From Lutjanus erythropterus (taxonomy: Eukaryota > Chordata > Actinopteri > Lutjaniformes > Lutjanidae), in NCBI GenBank assembly GCA_020091685.1, contig CM034600.1, forward strand, positions 7,019,837-7,083,836: a stretch of 64,000 nucleotides of DNA. Reading direction: 5' to 3'. The position numbers and the translations under genes are program-made. Position 1 is the stretch's first letter. Each line of letters opens with the position of its first letter. Of the stretch, positions 34,458 to 49,806 are shown one piece after another. The notes beneath the pieces are model-generated. The model ran no database searches. It was not told the DNA's origin and saw only the letters and a list, made by a program, of their open reading frames with translations.

Positions 34458-36016
34458 AATGTCAGTGTGTCATTATGAAAATCTCCAACGACGCAGTGTG
34501 ATATGGCCTGTCTGGTTACAGAGACCGTTGGGAATGTACTGATTTATCTTTTAGATAAGGCGCATGTACTCCATGTGCAGAAAAAATGAAATACTTGGTA
34601 CATGCACATGTGTGTGTGTGTGTACATGTGTGTGACTGACAGAGAGATACTAAGAGACTTTATCCCACTGCCTGGCATTTAGGTAATCCCTTCCTACTGA
34701 TTCCTCCCCTTTCTATTCTTTTATTCTGAACTTGTGTTTTGCTTAGTCAGGACTGGTTCAACAGGTAAGACAGGGATGTACAAAGGTCTCTCTCCGTGTG
34801 TCATCCCTCTGTCTTTCTATTTTAATCTGTCCCTCACTCCTTCTCATGGAGTGGACAGATGTTGACAGAGTGGAAGAGGAGAAGAGAAAAAGCCATGCGG
34901 TGTGAGACAACAGGAGCAATGAAAAAACAGAAAGATGAAAAGAAACAAGAGAAAACAAATGGACAGACCAGACAAAAAAGAGGGAGAGGGAAGTCAAAAG
35001 ACAAGAAAGGCAGGGCACTCTGCAATCTTTGAGAGGCTGCGGATGAGTCTAGTCACTCTCTGCACACTGACGGAGAGCTGACAGCCAGCACAGTGCCAAT
35101 ACAGATACTCAGGCTGCGCAAAGTCAACAACCAACTGAGCAGACGCCACCACTTTGTGTCTTGTCACACGTCCAAATATAGCTGCAACGCCTTCTTCTGT
35201 TTTGACTGTGCTGTGTGTGCGTGAGTGTGTTTAAATCACACTACAGCCTTTAGAGGCAACAGCTGCTTTCAGTCGATAAAGATGTCATTACCTCAGGGTA
35301 TCTGTGAGACTGTTAGCCCAAAAAAAAAACCACTCTGATGCAAATTAAGGCCCTTTAAGGAGGGGGGGAACTCATACACATGGTAATTAGAAATTTGAGA
35401 AAGAGGAAAAGCTGAGAGAAGAGTCAGAGAGGAAGAACAGGTGAAAAAAGAGGCTAAAAGAAAACAAAAAAGGATAAAGGAGGGAATGTGGAGTAGGGCT
35501 GCAACCAATGATTATTTTCATTATCTATGAATTTGTCCGTTATTTTCTTGATTAATCTATTAATTTTTTGGTCCATGAAAATATCGGAAAATAGTGAAAA
35601 ATGTTGATCAGTGTTTTCAAAAGCCCAAGCTGACACCATCAAATCACTGGTAAAAACACAATAAACTTGAAGCAACATTTGCAGTAAGGGTGTAAGAAAA
35701 CATTGGTACACCTGAGTATTGTGATATTATGTTTTATACTGTAGCATTTCTCATAAACACTGTACTGTGATATTGTGATACATGCAAAGATTTGTGGCAG
35801 TGGTTAATTTTATGTTGTGTTTAACCTCTCAGCCACGAGATAGCAGTGTTGTTATCTATCGTCACTTATCTGATTGCATAAAAGAGTAAACTGATTGATT
35901 GTATGCATATGGTGATAAAAATATAACATTAAGCACATGTCAGTGTTTCTGTTTTTCAATAACCTGAGCTTGTCTTAACTTAAAATACTAAAAACTAAAA
36001 ATTGACTAAAACTATT

Positions 36017-36310
36017 TAGATTGGAGCTGGAACAATTAATCAATTATTAACCAATTATTAATTGAATCAGTTTGAGCTTGACTTTTTTCAGAAATAAAGT
36101 CAAAATTCTCTTTACCCCTTTATGACAATAAACTGAATCTTTGGGTTGTGGGCAAGACAAGACATTGGAGACGTCATCTTGGGCTTTGGTGACAGTGACA
36201 TTTTTGACTTTTTTTCACATTTTATAGACATAACAACTAATCATTTAATCAAGAGTATAATCAACATATTAATCGACAATGAAAATAATCATTAGTTGCA
36301 GTCCTAATTC
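36017..36310. mobile_element. GGGCTGCAAC-type repeat (inverted copy)
   Basis: Ends ATTAGTTGCAGTCCTAA; internal CAAGACATTGGAGACGTCAT is the reverse of the block at 6026-6050. Lies about 350 bp from a forward partial copy at 35494-35665, giving an inverted pair. Confidence 0.6.
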
Positions 36311-37427
36311 AGACAACTAAAATATTACTGAAACTGAACCACACTTTAGTCAAAAATCTGTGACTTATACTAAATCAAAAACTGTCGCCAAAATGAAGAC
36401 TGAGGAGTGGGAGACAGAGGGAAAAGGTCGGAGCAGAAGGACTGACAGGACAACCTGACACTGCTCAGAAAGTAAAGCCTTCTCCTCCATCTCTATCACT
36501 CCCTTCACACATCTGTGTCTACGTGTGTGTATTGAAAAGGTTCTTCCTCCTGCATGGTGTAAGCTGCAACAGCAACCTGTCACTTCTCTGTCTTATGTTT
36601 TTCTTTACGCCCCTGTAATAAAAAGGTGCACATGTGGATTGTTTCCTGGTACTGTCAATGCACAAATGATTGTACATACTTGGAACACTTAACAAGTGTG
36701 TGTGTGTGTGTGTTTATGTGCCCGCGCAGGAGTATTCATTCCACAGCATTACTGATCCAAGTTTACAGCATGTCTTTCCAGCTCTTTGCCAAAGAAAACA
36801 GTTCCCATTTCATCTAAAGCAAACAAACGCAGGGTCAGAGCCGCAGGTTCAAGTCTGGCTTTTCTTAAGCAAGCGGAGATGCTGGATAATTTGCAAACCA
36901 AAATGATCACGCTGCAGCGGCAGGATGAATTTGAAATGGTCAGCGCCTGGAGTAACTTCTTAATGTGCACAGAAAAAAATATTTTTAGCAGGTCAGTTAA
37001 CATTCATCTGGCAAACCAGAGCACTGATGTTGAGGTTTTATATTATATTTGTCTTGAAACAACATCTGGTTCTCAAGTGCAGCACGTCACTATTACTACT
37101 GCATTAGTGACTAATTTGTTGAATATCTTTAGATTAATCATGTAATTTTAATAATGTCAGAGGCTAAAAATACTCATTACAGTTTCCAAGAGAGCAAGGT
37201 AACGATTGCTTGTTTCGTCTGACCAAAACCAAGTCTATAACCAAAAGATGTTTGGAATGTTTGGATTTCTGCTTAATAAATCACTCACTTAACACAATCA
37301 ATTTATTATCAATACTGTTGATGTTAAATGTTACGTTAGCTGCCTTATTGATGAGATGGTCTGATCGTTTCAGCAAAGTTAAGAGAAGCTGAAAGTTCAG
37401 AGCTAATAGACTACCAATAGAAATGTA

Positions 37428-37790
37428 CAGAATTAAAGGGACAGTGTGTAGGACTTAGTGGCATCTAGCAGTAAGCAAACACCTCACCTCATCCTCCCCT
37501 TCCAAGCGTGTAGGTGAATCTACTGTGGCTGCGAAACTTGACAAAAAACATAAAAGGTGCTATTTAAAGTCAGTGTTTGGTTTGTCCATTCTGGTGTACT
37601 GCAAAAACATGGTGGCTCATGCCTTCTGTAGATATAAAGCTAGGTATGGTCTGTAGGTATAACAAAAACACAATAGTTCTTCTGTACAGGTGACTGTATA
37701 CTAATGAAAACATACTTATGAATATTATATTCAATTTCTGCCATATTCTCTCAATAAACATTACGCACCGGACCTTTAACTGGTGCCAAC
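37428..37790. mobile_element. interspersed repeat with CAGTGTGTAGGA inverted ends (copy 2)
   Basis: AAAGGGACAGTGTGTAGGAC to TTACGCACCGGACCTTTAA; internally TAGTGGCATCTAGCAG and TGAAAACATACTTATGAATA. Confidence 0.7.
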
Positions 37791-38565
37791 ATGTACAGTT
37801 GCATATTCTCAAGATCTTACTATTCCTCACTTCCTGATTTACATAAGCAAAGGCCGAACTTTGTGCTGAAAGTGCATATTTAACCTTCCTTAAGACCGTT
37901 GACTCAAATTCTGCCTCAAATATCTCAAATACATTTGATTGGGCAATTTAAGTCAATGCCACAACCATGTACACTTGTACATTTGTGTAACCAAATAGCA
38001 AAAATGTTATTCCTAAGCTAATGTACCTGATATGTCTTGTCTGTCTTGCTTGCTATATTTTATCATTTTTGTAACCTTTTGATGATGCACCATCTTGGCC
38101 AGGGCCCCTTTAAAAAGATTTAAATCTCCAGGGACCTAGCTAAATAAAAGTTAAATAAAGAAAGAAAACTAAACATTTAATTTAATTTAATAAATTTAAT
38201 TTAACAAACACTTTAAAACTGGTGTCAGTTCGAGAAACATTTTTCTATGAGTTTGGCTACACCATTTGAACATTTTAGATGCACAGCAGTTTTCCCATAG
38301 GAACAAACCTGCGGGTCACTAAACAAACCAAAAATAACTGCAGTCCCAAAACAGACACAGTGTGCAACACACAGGCCGACGTCAGTGGCTTCCTGCAGCC
38401 GATCCCACAGCGGATGTTCTCATTCACATTAAAGGTGCATTTTAAGTCATCTTCTGTATGGAAATCCCAACCAAAAATTTGTGTGAGAGCAAAGATAAGA
38501 GTATTAGAGATGTAAGCATGGGTTTGTACATGTGTATGCAAAAGTCCAAGTGTGTGCCGGTCTGG

Positions 38566-38622
38566 GTGTGTGTGTGTATATGTGTGTGTGTGTGCATGCA
38601 TGTATGTGTGTGCATGCATGCA

Positions 38623-38680
<58 letters not shown>

Positions 38681-38694
38681 CGTGTGCGTGTGTG
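38566..38694. repeat. (GT)n microsatellite with GCAT interruptions
   Basis: Long TG run preceded by TGCATGCATG blocks. Confidence 0.93.
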
Positions 38695-38812
38695 AGGGGG
38701 TGACAGTAACAGAGGAAGGTTGATGTATAATGCAGCATGGGTCCAGTTTCCTAAGTCCTCACTGAGTTTCCATAAACATCCAGGACCGCTGTCTGTTAGG
38801 TCAGCAAGCTCT

Positions 38813-38815
<3 letters not shown>

Positions 38816-38869
<54 letters not shown>

Positions 38870-38885
38870 ACAGAGAGAGAGAGAA

Positions 38886-38929
<44 letters not shown>
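38816..38929. repeat. compound (CA)n(GA)n microsatellite
   Basis: CA to about 38871, then GA to 38929 with a single AATA break. Confidence 0.95.
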
Positions 38930-38930
<1 letters not shown>

Positions 38931-40584
38931 ATCTCTAGCATGGTGTTGGCTGCTGTTAAAACAAGTGTAGTAGTGATAGCAGCACAAGAAGAGTATCAGA
39001 GAACAAGTGAGACGGACAGAGGAGAATTAAATAACACAAGATCCCTCTCTATCTCTGTAACTCTGAGCTCGGCTGATGAGGCTCGCTCATCTGAGTTTGT
39101 CACACTCACGACAAACACACACCACACCACAGCAGGCTTCCAGCGCACAGTAAGATCCAAGGAGTTTGATCCAACAGGTTTCACCTCCGACTCACAAGAC
39201 AAAAACAACAAACTGCACATGTCACATACATGCAGACACATGGAGTAAAAGATAAATTAAGTCAAAGGCACGTACCCGTGTTTGTCTTGTAAATATCCGC
39301 CTATGTGAAAACCCCAGTAGCACTTCTGCCTCAGCCAGCAGCTCACAGCAGGATCTATAATTAGACAGAGAGCTCCACTCCCCTCCAGTCATCTTTTACT
39401 GTCGGCCACATCCTCTTTTCTTTAACTCCTTCTCTTTCTTCTCCTCCCTCCCTCTGTCTCTATTTGTTGACGCTGTCCGACACCAAACTGTTGATTTCAT
39501 CATTTCATTCACACAGTAAAAGAAGCACCTTGCCTGGGAGCAATTCTGCACACTGCAGACAGAAAAGGCTTTTAAAGCATTTTTAACTCCTTTTAAATAA
39601 AGCCTGGGTTTAAATTTAAAACAGACTGTATGCAAAATTAAGAAACAATGTAGTCAGAATCAGGCTGAAGCTATAAATGTGTAGACTGAAACAACTGTTA
39701 GCAACAAATGAGTGAAGCTATGACACATAAAACTTTTACTAACACTACAGGAGGCATTTTAACATTTCACAAGCCTTTACACTTTAAGGAACATTTCAGC
39801 TTCTCTTACACTGCAAATTTTCTAATTGCCACACTTTGGCCAGTGATGACTGTCAGGCCTTGCCACTGCAGGATCTTTACAATCCATCCCATAAACAACA
39901 GGGATTGTAACTATGGTAACGGGGGCGGTCGGCCCGGCAGGAAGTTGAGTCTATAAAAACACAACAATGAGAGAAGCAGGGTGGCTTCCTGTTTAAGAGC
40001 TGAGTTTAGACTCCCATTTCCTCCCCTCTCCTCCCCCTGCTGTTGTTGTGACGCTGCTGCCGGAGTGCCCTTGAGCCCTAGGGCAGTAAAGTGTCCCACT
40101 GGAGCACATGCTCAGAGAATACAACGAAAACAACCACGGGTTCTCTGACTCTCCTCCACTCCTTTCTCACACACACAACCAAATCACTGCTCCTGTTCCT
40201 CTCGACGTATGACTTTAGTGAAAAGCTGAGGGCTTTGACATCCATTAACGAATCAGATTAATGACTAACAGCGGCCCTGAAGGCAACACAGTAATGTACT
40301 GAACACACCAGCTCTCACAAACACACCCATTACAGGAACATGGAAAACTACTAAGTAAACTATTGACAATCCAGTGTTTCATCTCTTCTAAATTGTTTGT
40401 GGAACTGAACCAGCTTCAATAAATCTTACATAACTTTTTTAAGTAAGATCCAAGAATAACTTACTTGGTATAACTTGGAGGAGTTTGTGAGCAAAAAAAA
40501 AAACCTGTAACACAGATAAGCCAGATAAGCCTGTTTTATGTAATTTAATTTCTTTCTTTACACACAATTAAGGGAGAATTTCCT

Positions 40585-41365
40585 TTCTTTCTGAGAGTTG
40601 GATGAGGCTACAGCTAGCAGACCATTAGCTTAGCTTTAATTAGCATAAAGGCTAGAAACAGGAGGAAACAGCTATCCCGGCTCTGTTATCAACAAAACAT
40701 ATTTTAGCCACTTCAAAAAAAAAAAATCAAATTTATTTTCTCTGCATTACATTGATGTCAGACACGCTCCTCTCATTTCAAACCATTGTGATTTAAGCCG
40801 AGTAGCGCATTCCCCAAAGCAACGAGACCCCTTTGCCAAAAACAGTTATTCTACCTTGAAGAACTTGGGAGTTGCTGGTCCACCGCAGCCTCAACTGGTT
40901 AGTTTGTGAGCTCTTCTATGAAAAAAACAAAAGTCACACAATAACACAAACAAACAAACCAATCGAGGTAGTGAGAGACGATCAACTCCCGTGGCCTGTG
41001 AGGTAAAATTACTGTTTTTGCCAATGGAATCTGGTTGCTTTGGAGGGAGTGATATTTGGCTTATATATCAGCAGCTTGTCATCAGAAAAGGGTGTTTGAT
41101 GGTAAGATGAAGCAGTGAAAAAATTATAGCATAAGGTGGCGTACAGCATACATTTAAAATGATATAGAGTTTTTTTTAGGTAGGCTTCTTTTTAAGTAGC
41201 TAAAATACATTTTGCTGCTGACCTGTCTACAGCAGTATATAGTTTAGCTTCCCACACCCCACAAACTGGGGGCATGTTTACTGTCATCTACCGTAGGTAA
41301 TACACCAACTATGGACTAGTACCTCATACAACCCCACTTCAAAATATCCAAACTATCCCTTTAAT
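40585..41365. mobile_element. fold-back interspersed repeat, family A (copy 2)
   Basis: Contains AGCTAGCAGACCATTAGCTT and GCATAAAGGCTAGAAACAGG, then an arm with GTTGCTGGTCCACCGC (about 40690-40920) and an inverted arm to the terminus CCAAACTATCCCTTTAA at 41365. Same fold-back plan as at 4131-4870. Confidence 0.7.
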
Positions 41366-42309
41366 GCATACAAAGACAGAAGAGTGTTATGATAAGATGG
41401 ACTACTTCTTGACCAGGCACAGTAACTTCCTAGAGTCTAAATCTAGGTTAAGGCTAAGCTTAGCTAAACTAAGCTAAGCTAAGTGATCCTGTTTGAAAGA
41501 GGATGTTTTCCCCCCAAATATATAGTATATCAGGTCACAGATGCACCATATGTCTATGGTTGGGTATAATCACTGCCAAATTGCTCATAGAAGCAAAACC
41601 ATTTCCCAGCATGGGTCATTTCAGCTAACTGCTATTGCTTTTGCAATACTACATTACGCTGACTTCACTTTTATAGTGGTGTGGTGTAGTGGTGTCTGCA
41701 GAGATCACCTGTCAATCAAACTAGTTGCAGCAATGGAACATTCTGCCAGGATGTTTTGTTTGATGACATCTGAGTTTCTGTAGGTGGTGCTGTTTATTTT
41801 CTTTGTCTGTTAAACTGTGGTGGGTGTCACAGCTCATGATAATAGCCAGTTCTTCCCCTATTTGTTCAAAACAATAATCTGTTCTTCTGGAACAGTAAAA
41901 CTTCCCGTGAACTGAAGCCTTTTCCCAGGAAACACCAACAAGACATCTATAGTTTAGGGCAACACTTTTGAATAATCTTATTGATTCACTTTTGTTCATA
42001 ACAATCATGGAAAAATCCATTTACCATTATCAACTTGATTATTGCTCAAATAGAGTAAAAGGTGCAGGAGGTGAGGGTGTATTCTCAAAAAAAAAATCTA
42101 CAGAGTTGCTAAATCCGCCTTGTGCAACACAGGATCTCTATGAATAGTCTGGTACTGACAGTTAGGATCACATGCTCTTTACTCTGGGAGCGCTCTGTCT
42201 CTCTCATCAGACCTCAAGACCTCTTCCCCTTCAATACTAAAGTGCCAAGTATGGAATGCTTGGTCAGATTTTTTATTCGCTTTTAAATAAGATATTTGTT
42301 TATTTATGC

Positions 42310-42970
42310 ATAGTCTCAGGAGTTTAAGTAATTTGCTTCATGAAAAAGTTAAGTTTAAGTACTGTACCTACTGAAAATTCAGTGAAAATAGTTTGTTGTA
42401 ACTTAAAAAAGTTAGTGTTTGGGCTGCCTTAAAGTCGACTGAATTTAAAAAAAAAGCAAATGAGGTTAAACAAAACAAATCATTTTATCCTGATGAACAT
42501 TTCGAACAAATTTGATTTCTTTTTACATCTTCTCAGTTTGAAAAGTCAGTTCTTCATTTTAGACAAAGAACTTAAATTCATTCAATTTTAAGTGTAAGTC
42601 GGTAGGGACGGGATACAATACCAACCTTCATCATGTATCATTATTGTGAAAAACAGGCAGCCATGACACTGTAAGTTTTCATCATATATGTTTTACTGCA
42701 TGTACAATGCATGCTGGGTAAGCTGCTAATATACTGATCATGTGAACCTTAATTTAATGAGTTGATTATTCAACTTGTCATTTCAAATCAAAAGACTTCA
42801 AGTTATAAGACCTCCTGTTTGTTAATTCTAAGGTGTTCTCGAAATAAAAGCTACAAATTTTAACTTTTTTTTTAACAATTAATTAGTATAAAACTTGTAT
42901 ATTTACACTAAGTTAGTACGAAAAGATTAGTTGATTTCACTAAATTCCTATATAATTTTTTTACAGTGTA
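42310..42970. repeat. repeat shared with 59211-59550
   Basis: Longer copy of the same family, with extra sequence before the shared blocks, ending TTTTTTTACAGTGTA. Confidence 0.5.
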
Positions 42971-43332
42971 TACTTTGATTTCAATCTGCTTTGATACATG
43001 AGATAAGTCAAGCTAAAGTATCTAAATCTGGTCAAGGAGGAGGGAAATCATCATATCATATCATTATCAAATAAATACTGTGTTCCTGATGTACTCCACC
43101 TCTTTTCATTCCTCCTAGTCTCTCGCTTTCTTTGCCATTCTGGCTTCAGCTTTCTCTCTCTCCACCTCTTGCTCTCACTGACACACACTCATTCCTTCTC
43201 CAACTTATCTCCCGCTCTCGCTTTCCCGTTCTATCTCCTATCGCTCTCTCTCCCTCCTTCATCCAGAGGAATCCACAGCTGTCACTCCCATTCAAACCCT
43301 CTCGTCTTCCTGTAGCAGCTGGCCAGACTGTG

Positions 43333-43335
<3 letters not shown>

Positions 43336-43380
<45 letters not shown>
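43336..43380. repeat. (GT)n microsatellite
   Basis: Perfect repeat. Confidence 0.93.
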
Positions 43381-43382
<2 letters not shown>

Positions 43383-44741
43383 GCCTGCCTGCCTACAACT
43401 GTCGCCAAACTATTTCTATATTTATGGTGTTGCTCTGTTGGTGCATACTTGAGTGTTCAAGTGTAAATGCTAGTATGTGTGGCTGTCGACAAGTTTAAGA
43501 ACTCCGCTATGTGCGTGTGTGTCTGTGTGCATTACAGAAATAGCAAGATGAGGACGACCCTCTTGAGTGAGAACATCTTACTGGTGCTCAGATCTATAGA
43601 AGGTTAAGTGAGGACGCCAGAGGCGCCTAAATCATCCATGTGTCTCTGGTAAATCTCTGGCTCCAGGCCTGCATGGGAGACATCTTTGAAGGAGGGATGA
43701 TTTTACGTGCTCATCATGTAGATAAAAAAGATCTAAACTCTTTATTTATGAAGTGTTCTCCACACTGACTGCTGGTTACCTACATTTCTCTGAATACTTT
43801 CTGACAGACCCCACAGTGGGTGTTAACAGGCCAAAGTGGGATAATGTGTGTTGATAATGTGTCTATGTAATTTACCTACTAGTGTTTACCTATTAGTGCA
43901 ATCCAATCTCTCCAGAGTGTGAGTTATAAATACTGAATCCACACTTATTGAAAGAGATAGATGCAATAATTTCCTAAATTTACAACACGTTTTAATCTAA
44001 CAAAATATTGTACTTCAATCCGTATTCATTACCATTTAGCCCTCCCACTGTTCACTGCCTCCTGCTTGCTGCACACTTTTTTTTTACTCAAATTGAAGAT
44101 TTTGTTCAAGAATATTTTTATGACATAAAAAATAATATAAAATATGACAACAGAAATTTCAAGAATCATTTGAAAACTGAAGCTTGGAATGTAAAGAAAT
44201 GTTCTGCATTGCTTTCTGGGCTACCAATGACACACTGAGTACAGAAGTTGGTCTCTTTCCATCATCTGCAATGATTTTTCAGATACTTTGACTGCTTAAT
44301 ATCAGATTTTGGAGAGACAGTCTTAATCTTGTATTTGAAAGGCCAAAAATGATATTCAGTGTGCTGCTGACATATGTGTCTTTATGGAGTTTGCAGTTTA
44401 GGATCAAGGTAAAATTCCTGTTTGACACACAGTTGATCACAACAGTGCTGCTTTAAAAAATGCTGCTTTGTGTTTTCTGCCCTTCCTCTCAAAGAGATTG
44501 ATGTATGTCGTGTGAGCTCATAAAAGAGGAATCTAGGTACGCAATTACATCCTGCTATGCTTCAACCTCACAGGTGCTTCAGGATTCCACCAGGTCTGCA
44601 CGCCAATAATACACATATTTACATAACTCACACACTCGCACACACTACATAAACATTCCATTTGTTCCTGTCATCTTTCGCTTGACTCAGTGTTGCAATT
44701 CGCCTGAAGCTGGAAACTTTAGAACAACTCATTCATTACAC

Positions 44742-44800
44742 CCACACACACACACACACACGCATGCATGCACACCCACCCACCCACCCACATACACACA
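44742..44800. repeat. (CA)n / CCCA microsatellite
   Basis: CA, GCAT and CCCA units in succession. Confidence 0.85.
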
Positions 44801-47800
44801 GGCTAATGAATGTGAATGCCTCTGTCTGTCAGAGAGGAGACACCAGGTGTGCTGTCCAGTTTGACAAACGACAGCGAATCCTCTTTCTGCTGCACAGACA
44901 ACAGCGGCAGAGCTAAGAGCTGCACTCAGGCCCTCATTCACATTCTCATCTCTGTTTCTCATCTTTAATACTATCTGCTGTGTGTGTGAGTGCTGAACAT
45001 CAGGAGCTTTGGTCAACTTTCAAACACATAAATCTGACTGCACTTGGATGTAATGTAAACTTTCCAGTTCATGAATGATTGTCCTTTTTCTGTTCTAAAC
45101 ACTGTCGCAGTGATCCTCTTAAATTCATTTCAGGCCTAGGCCTGGGTATCATTCAAAAATGTTCAATACCAGGATTGGTACTGATATCTTGGCTTCAGTA
45201 CATGTTTCTGAGAGCAATTATTATTATTTCTATTAGGCTGCTCAATTTGGTAAAAAAAAAAAGTCATATCGCAATTATTTTGACTGAAATAGTGATTGCA
45301 AATGCAACATAATGAGTGGAAATTATGAGTTTTGCATTAAAATGTTCGTGTTCACTGAGAAGAAAAAAATAATAATTATGATTATGTGATATTTATTAAG
45401 GTCTGTACCAAACAAACATGTTTTCTTCCATCTGGAGAACAATGCAGCACTGCAGTATCCACTATGATGTTGTTTTCTCACGTATTTTTCCTTTTTCAAA
45501 TATTGCGATTTGCACTTGGCCATATTGCAATTTTACTGCAATTGCGATTAATTACGCAGCCCTAATTTCTATACCAATTCAAAATCTATTTATCTATTTA
45601 TATTTTAACAAAAAGAAAATTACACATTACATTACACAATATGGTACAATTGCTCACCCTAAAGGAGGAAGCTGTTCAAAAACCTAGGAGCAGCTGGAGA
45701 AACTTTACTTTACTTTACTCAACCTGGATAACTGGACTAAAATGAATATCTGTTCAGTACTGGACGATTTAAAATAAATGTCTGTCAAATCTCCTTAAGT
45801 ATCCAAATTTGGTACTGAATGACATTTTTCAATAGTGCTGAAGCAATTCAGGTGATATCATAAGAGTATCAAAGTTCAGTACCATGCCATAGGCTTATTG
45901 GTACACGCCAAAAAAACCCTAAACACACGAGCGGTGGCATATTCATGCTGTTGGCTTTGGACAGATGGTTATTTGAGCTAAACTTGATTTGTATCATCTT
46001 AATCACTGTGCATTATAGCGCAGATGAGAAGGATGTGTTTTTTTTGTTTCATTGGAGGATTGGGGAAAAAGAAAAACTGTCAAGATACAAAAACATTTCT
46101 GAAAAACAAATTTCTTTTGTCATGCTTTGAATCAGCTGCTGAGCTATGCACACATCTTTATTGCACCCCGTGGGTGAAATCTTCCCTGTTGCCGTTCAGA
46201 GGTCATGATCAAACAGACGTCCTGCCGGAGGACATTTGCTGCTTTGCCCGTCGACACTTCACCAGTGAGACTACGCGGTCGAGGAGGAGGCTGCTTTAGT
46301 ATACAATCATTTTGCTTTAACACATCAGGAATGTGGAGCCTTATGAAACAACTGACAGGAACAAGTGCACTTTGGCAAAGCAGTGTTTCCTCCAGCTGCT
46401 GCTATACAGCTGCTCAACAGCCAACAGCAGCACTGGTCACACTGGGCAGCTCCCAGTGCAACACAAGGAAAACCTTCCTCATCAAATAAATCTACCTTTT
46501 ACATAAGATGTATACATAAGATTAGAAATACACCTACTTTAAATGAATGTTGATCAGTCAAAATTCCTGGGTATTTTCAACACCAAAGTGGGTTTCATTC
46601 TGTGATCAGGGCCAATAGGTTTAAAAAAAAAAAAAAAAAAGATTGAGCCAGAGGAGGCTCAAAAATCATAAATTTACAAGAAGAAAAACTTGATATTCTG
46701 CAAGATTATAAGGTCAGAAATTTACAAGAAAAACTCAGAAATTCTTTGAGATTTGGGTCACAAATTTACAAGATTTTTTTTTGTCATTTAGAAATGTTTT
46801 GACTCAACCTCAGAGTTTCCTGATATCACGTAATAAAAGTTTTTTCTCTTTTTTTTGACTTTAATCTCAGAATATCCATTTTTTACTCAGATACTCACTT
46901 AATCTCAAAATATTACCCCCTTTCCCCAGATCTATGTGCTTTCTTTGTTTTGTTTTGCCTGCTTGCCCCAATATACCACATCATTCTCACAGATCTCAAA
47001 ATGAATTATTTTAGAGTCACTGCAGTTTTAACTGTGCTACTAAAAGTGAAGAACTTGAAGGTTTGAGTGTGTCTTCAAAAATTCAAGATGACAAATTAAT
47101 TTCAATATTTCTACACATCTGCTCAAGCTCTCCCTCTCCCTCACACACACAAACTCCTGCTCTCCTGAACATCAAACACATTCTCCACATTTCCCAACAC
47201 AGATAAAGCCACTCAACACAGCAGCTCACTCAAAGGGATCCCCCTCTTTATCTTTTATAACACATACACACACATCGCATGCAGTCACACTGATATCAGT
47301 CCGCCTTTATCATCACAACCCACAATACACGTTATGCTCACACTGCTTTACTTCGACACACAAAGCAAACAAATGCTAATGCCACACAGCTCTGGCTCAA
47401 GTGTCTATTGTTCGATCTCTTCTCACACATATTCTGCGGGGAAATTATTTCACCTGAAGTGACTGATCTGGTTGGTTGTCAGTGGTAAAAACAGTGAGTC
47501 GTGAAAACAGTGGCGAATGATACACTGATAGTCTGAGGTAGTGGTGCAGAGATTGGTAGCAACAAAAAACCTACAATCAACAGCAAAGGCTTCTCTGCTG
47601 ATAAGAAGGAGAGCAGCTATCTGCTGAAGCCTGAGTCAACCCTGCAGGCACGAGACCATTTCATTTAACTCAGCAAAATTAGACACAAACTCATGTTAAA
47701 ACAGTTCATTTGATTATGTTATTATGTAGACAAAGAAAGGATCATTCGAGACACTGAACTTTCATTTCAGTAACTTTTTTGAAATACAAAAAGTAGCACC

Positions 47801-48186
47801 TGGGTTTAATAAACTTACAAAGAATAGCATCCTCTCTTTAAGTACAGAAATACTGAGTCACATTGAGTTTCATTTCTGAAATTTAGAGAAAAATCAAGTG
47901 GGAAAGAAAATTCAATGACAAATTTTTCAGTTGTTTTAAATCAGATTCCAATGCTGGGCCACATGACCTGGCCACATGGAGATTTTGAATATCTCGAGTT
48001 GGCCGACTGCCAGAGAAACTAACAGAAAAACAACTTTGGTTGCAAAACATTAATGAGCTCAAGTCTTCGTGTGAAATTACGATTTCTGATAGTATTCTGA
48101 CATCTGTCTCCATCTCATACCTCACGTTCTTATGTTCTTATTGTCTTTCCATCTCCCTATATATACATATATATCGAAAGATAAAA

Positions 48187-48833
<647 letters not shown>

Positions 48834-49344
48834 TCTATTCTTTTTGCTTCTTTTCAGTTCCCACATCTTATTTTTTATCTGCGTTCTTTCCTTGGTAAAA
48901 GTTAACGTGTTCCAGGAAGGCAGCTTCATGAATATGCACAGTCACACTCGGCTGTCTGCACGGACAACAAAGGAAGAAGACATTAACATTCCTGCACATG
49001 CTCTGCACTCTGGTCAGGGATGAACACACACACGCACACACATATATACACATGCACAAACCCCAAAAAATGTGCCCATAGACACAGACCAAAATAATCC
49101 ATACATAAACACAATCATGGACAAGTGTATTGATACTGAAACATGCACACACTGTCCGGGCGTCTCTTTTACAATCACTTGAAGATGTGCTTGTGCTGGG
49201 GAGCAGAAATAATGTGTCATGTCATGAAATTTTCAGCTTTTATAACTGGTGAACTTGCTGAAGAAACAATAATTGCTATTGCTTACACATGAATCTCTAA
49301 AAACACAACAAGACACTTTCCACTTCTTTTCAGCTACAGGTTGG

Positions 49345-49806
49345 TAAACAGCTGATCGATTAGTTGATTGGCAGAAAATTAAGCAAATATTTGAGAATTA
49401 ATTAAATGTGAATATTTGCTGGTTTTCTTTGTGTATGAGAGTAAACTAAATACCTTTGAGTTTCTGACTGGTTATTCAACAGAACAAGGTGTTTGGGCGT
49501 GTTAGGTCTGGAAAACTGTGACGCAGGACTGCAACTTATGATTATTTTCATGGCTGATTAATCAGTCGATTATTGTGTTGATTAATCAATTAATTAATTG
49601 TGATATATACAATGTCAGACAACTGTGAAAAAAATATGCATCCCAAAGCCCAAGATGACATCCTCAAATGTCTTGTTTTACCCACAGCCCAATGTGCTTG
49701 AATCAAGAATTTTGACTTTTTTTTTTCACTGATTAAGCAATTATCAGAATAGTTGGTGATTAATCTAATAATCGTTCAATAACCAATTAATTGTCGCAGC
49801 TCTATT
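49345..49806. mobile_element. two adjacent GGGCTGCAAC-type repeats, opposite orientation
   Basis: 49345-49520 is reversed (GAATATTTGCTGGTTTTCTTTG) and 49525-49806 forward (GCAACTTATGATTATTTTCA, CCAAGATGACATCCTCAAAT). Confidence 0.55.

Noticed and set aside
34758-35030. Minus-strand hydrophobic frames (86 and 63 codons)
   Set aside because: Produced by a purine-rich/pyrimidine-rich tract; low complexity with no splice context.
41440-41485. GCTAA tandem cluster resembling a regulatory array
   Set aside because: Fits the terminal part of the neighbouring family A repeat, which carries AGCTAAGCTAA runs.
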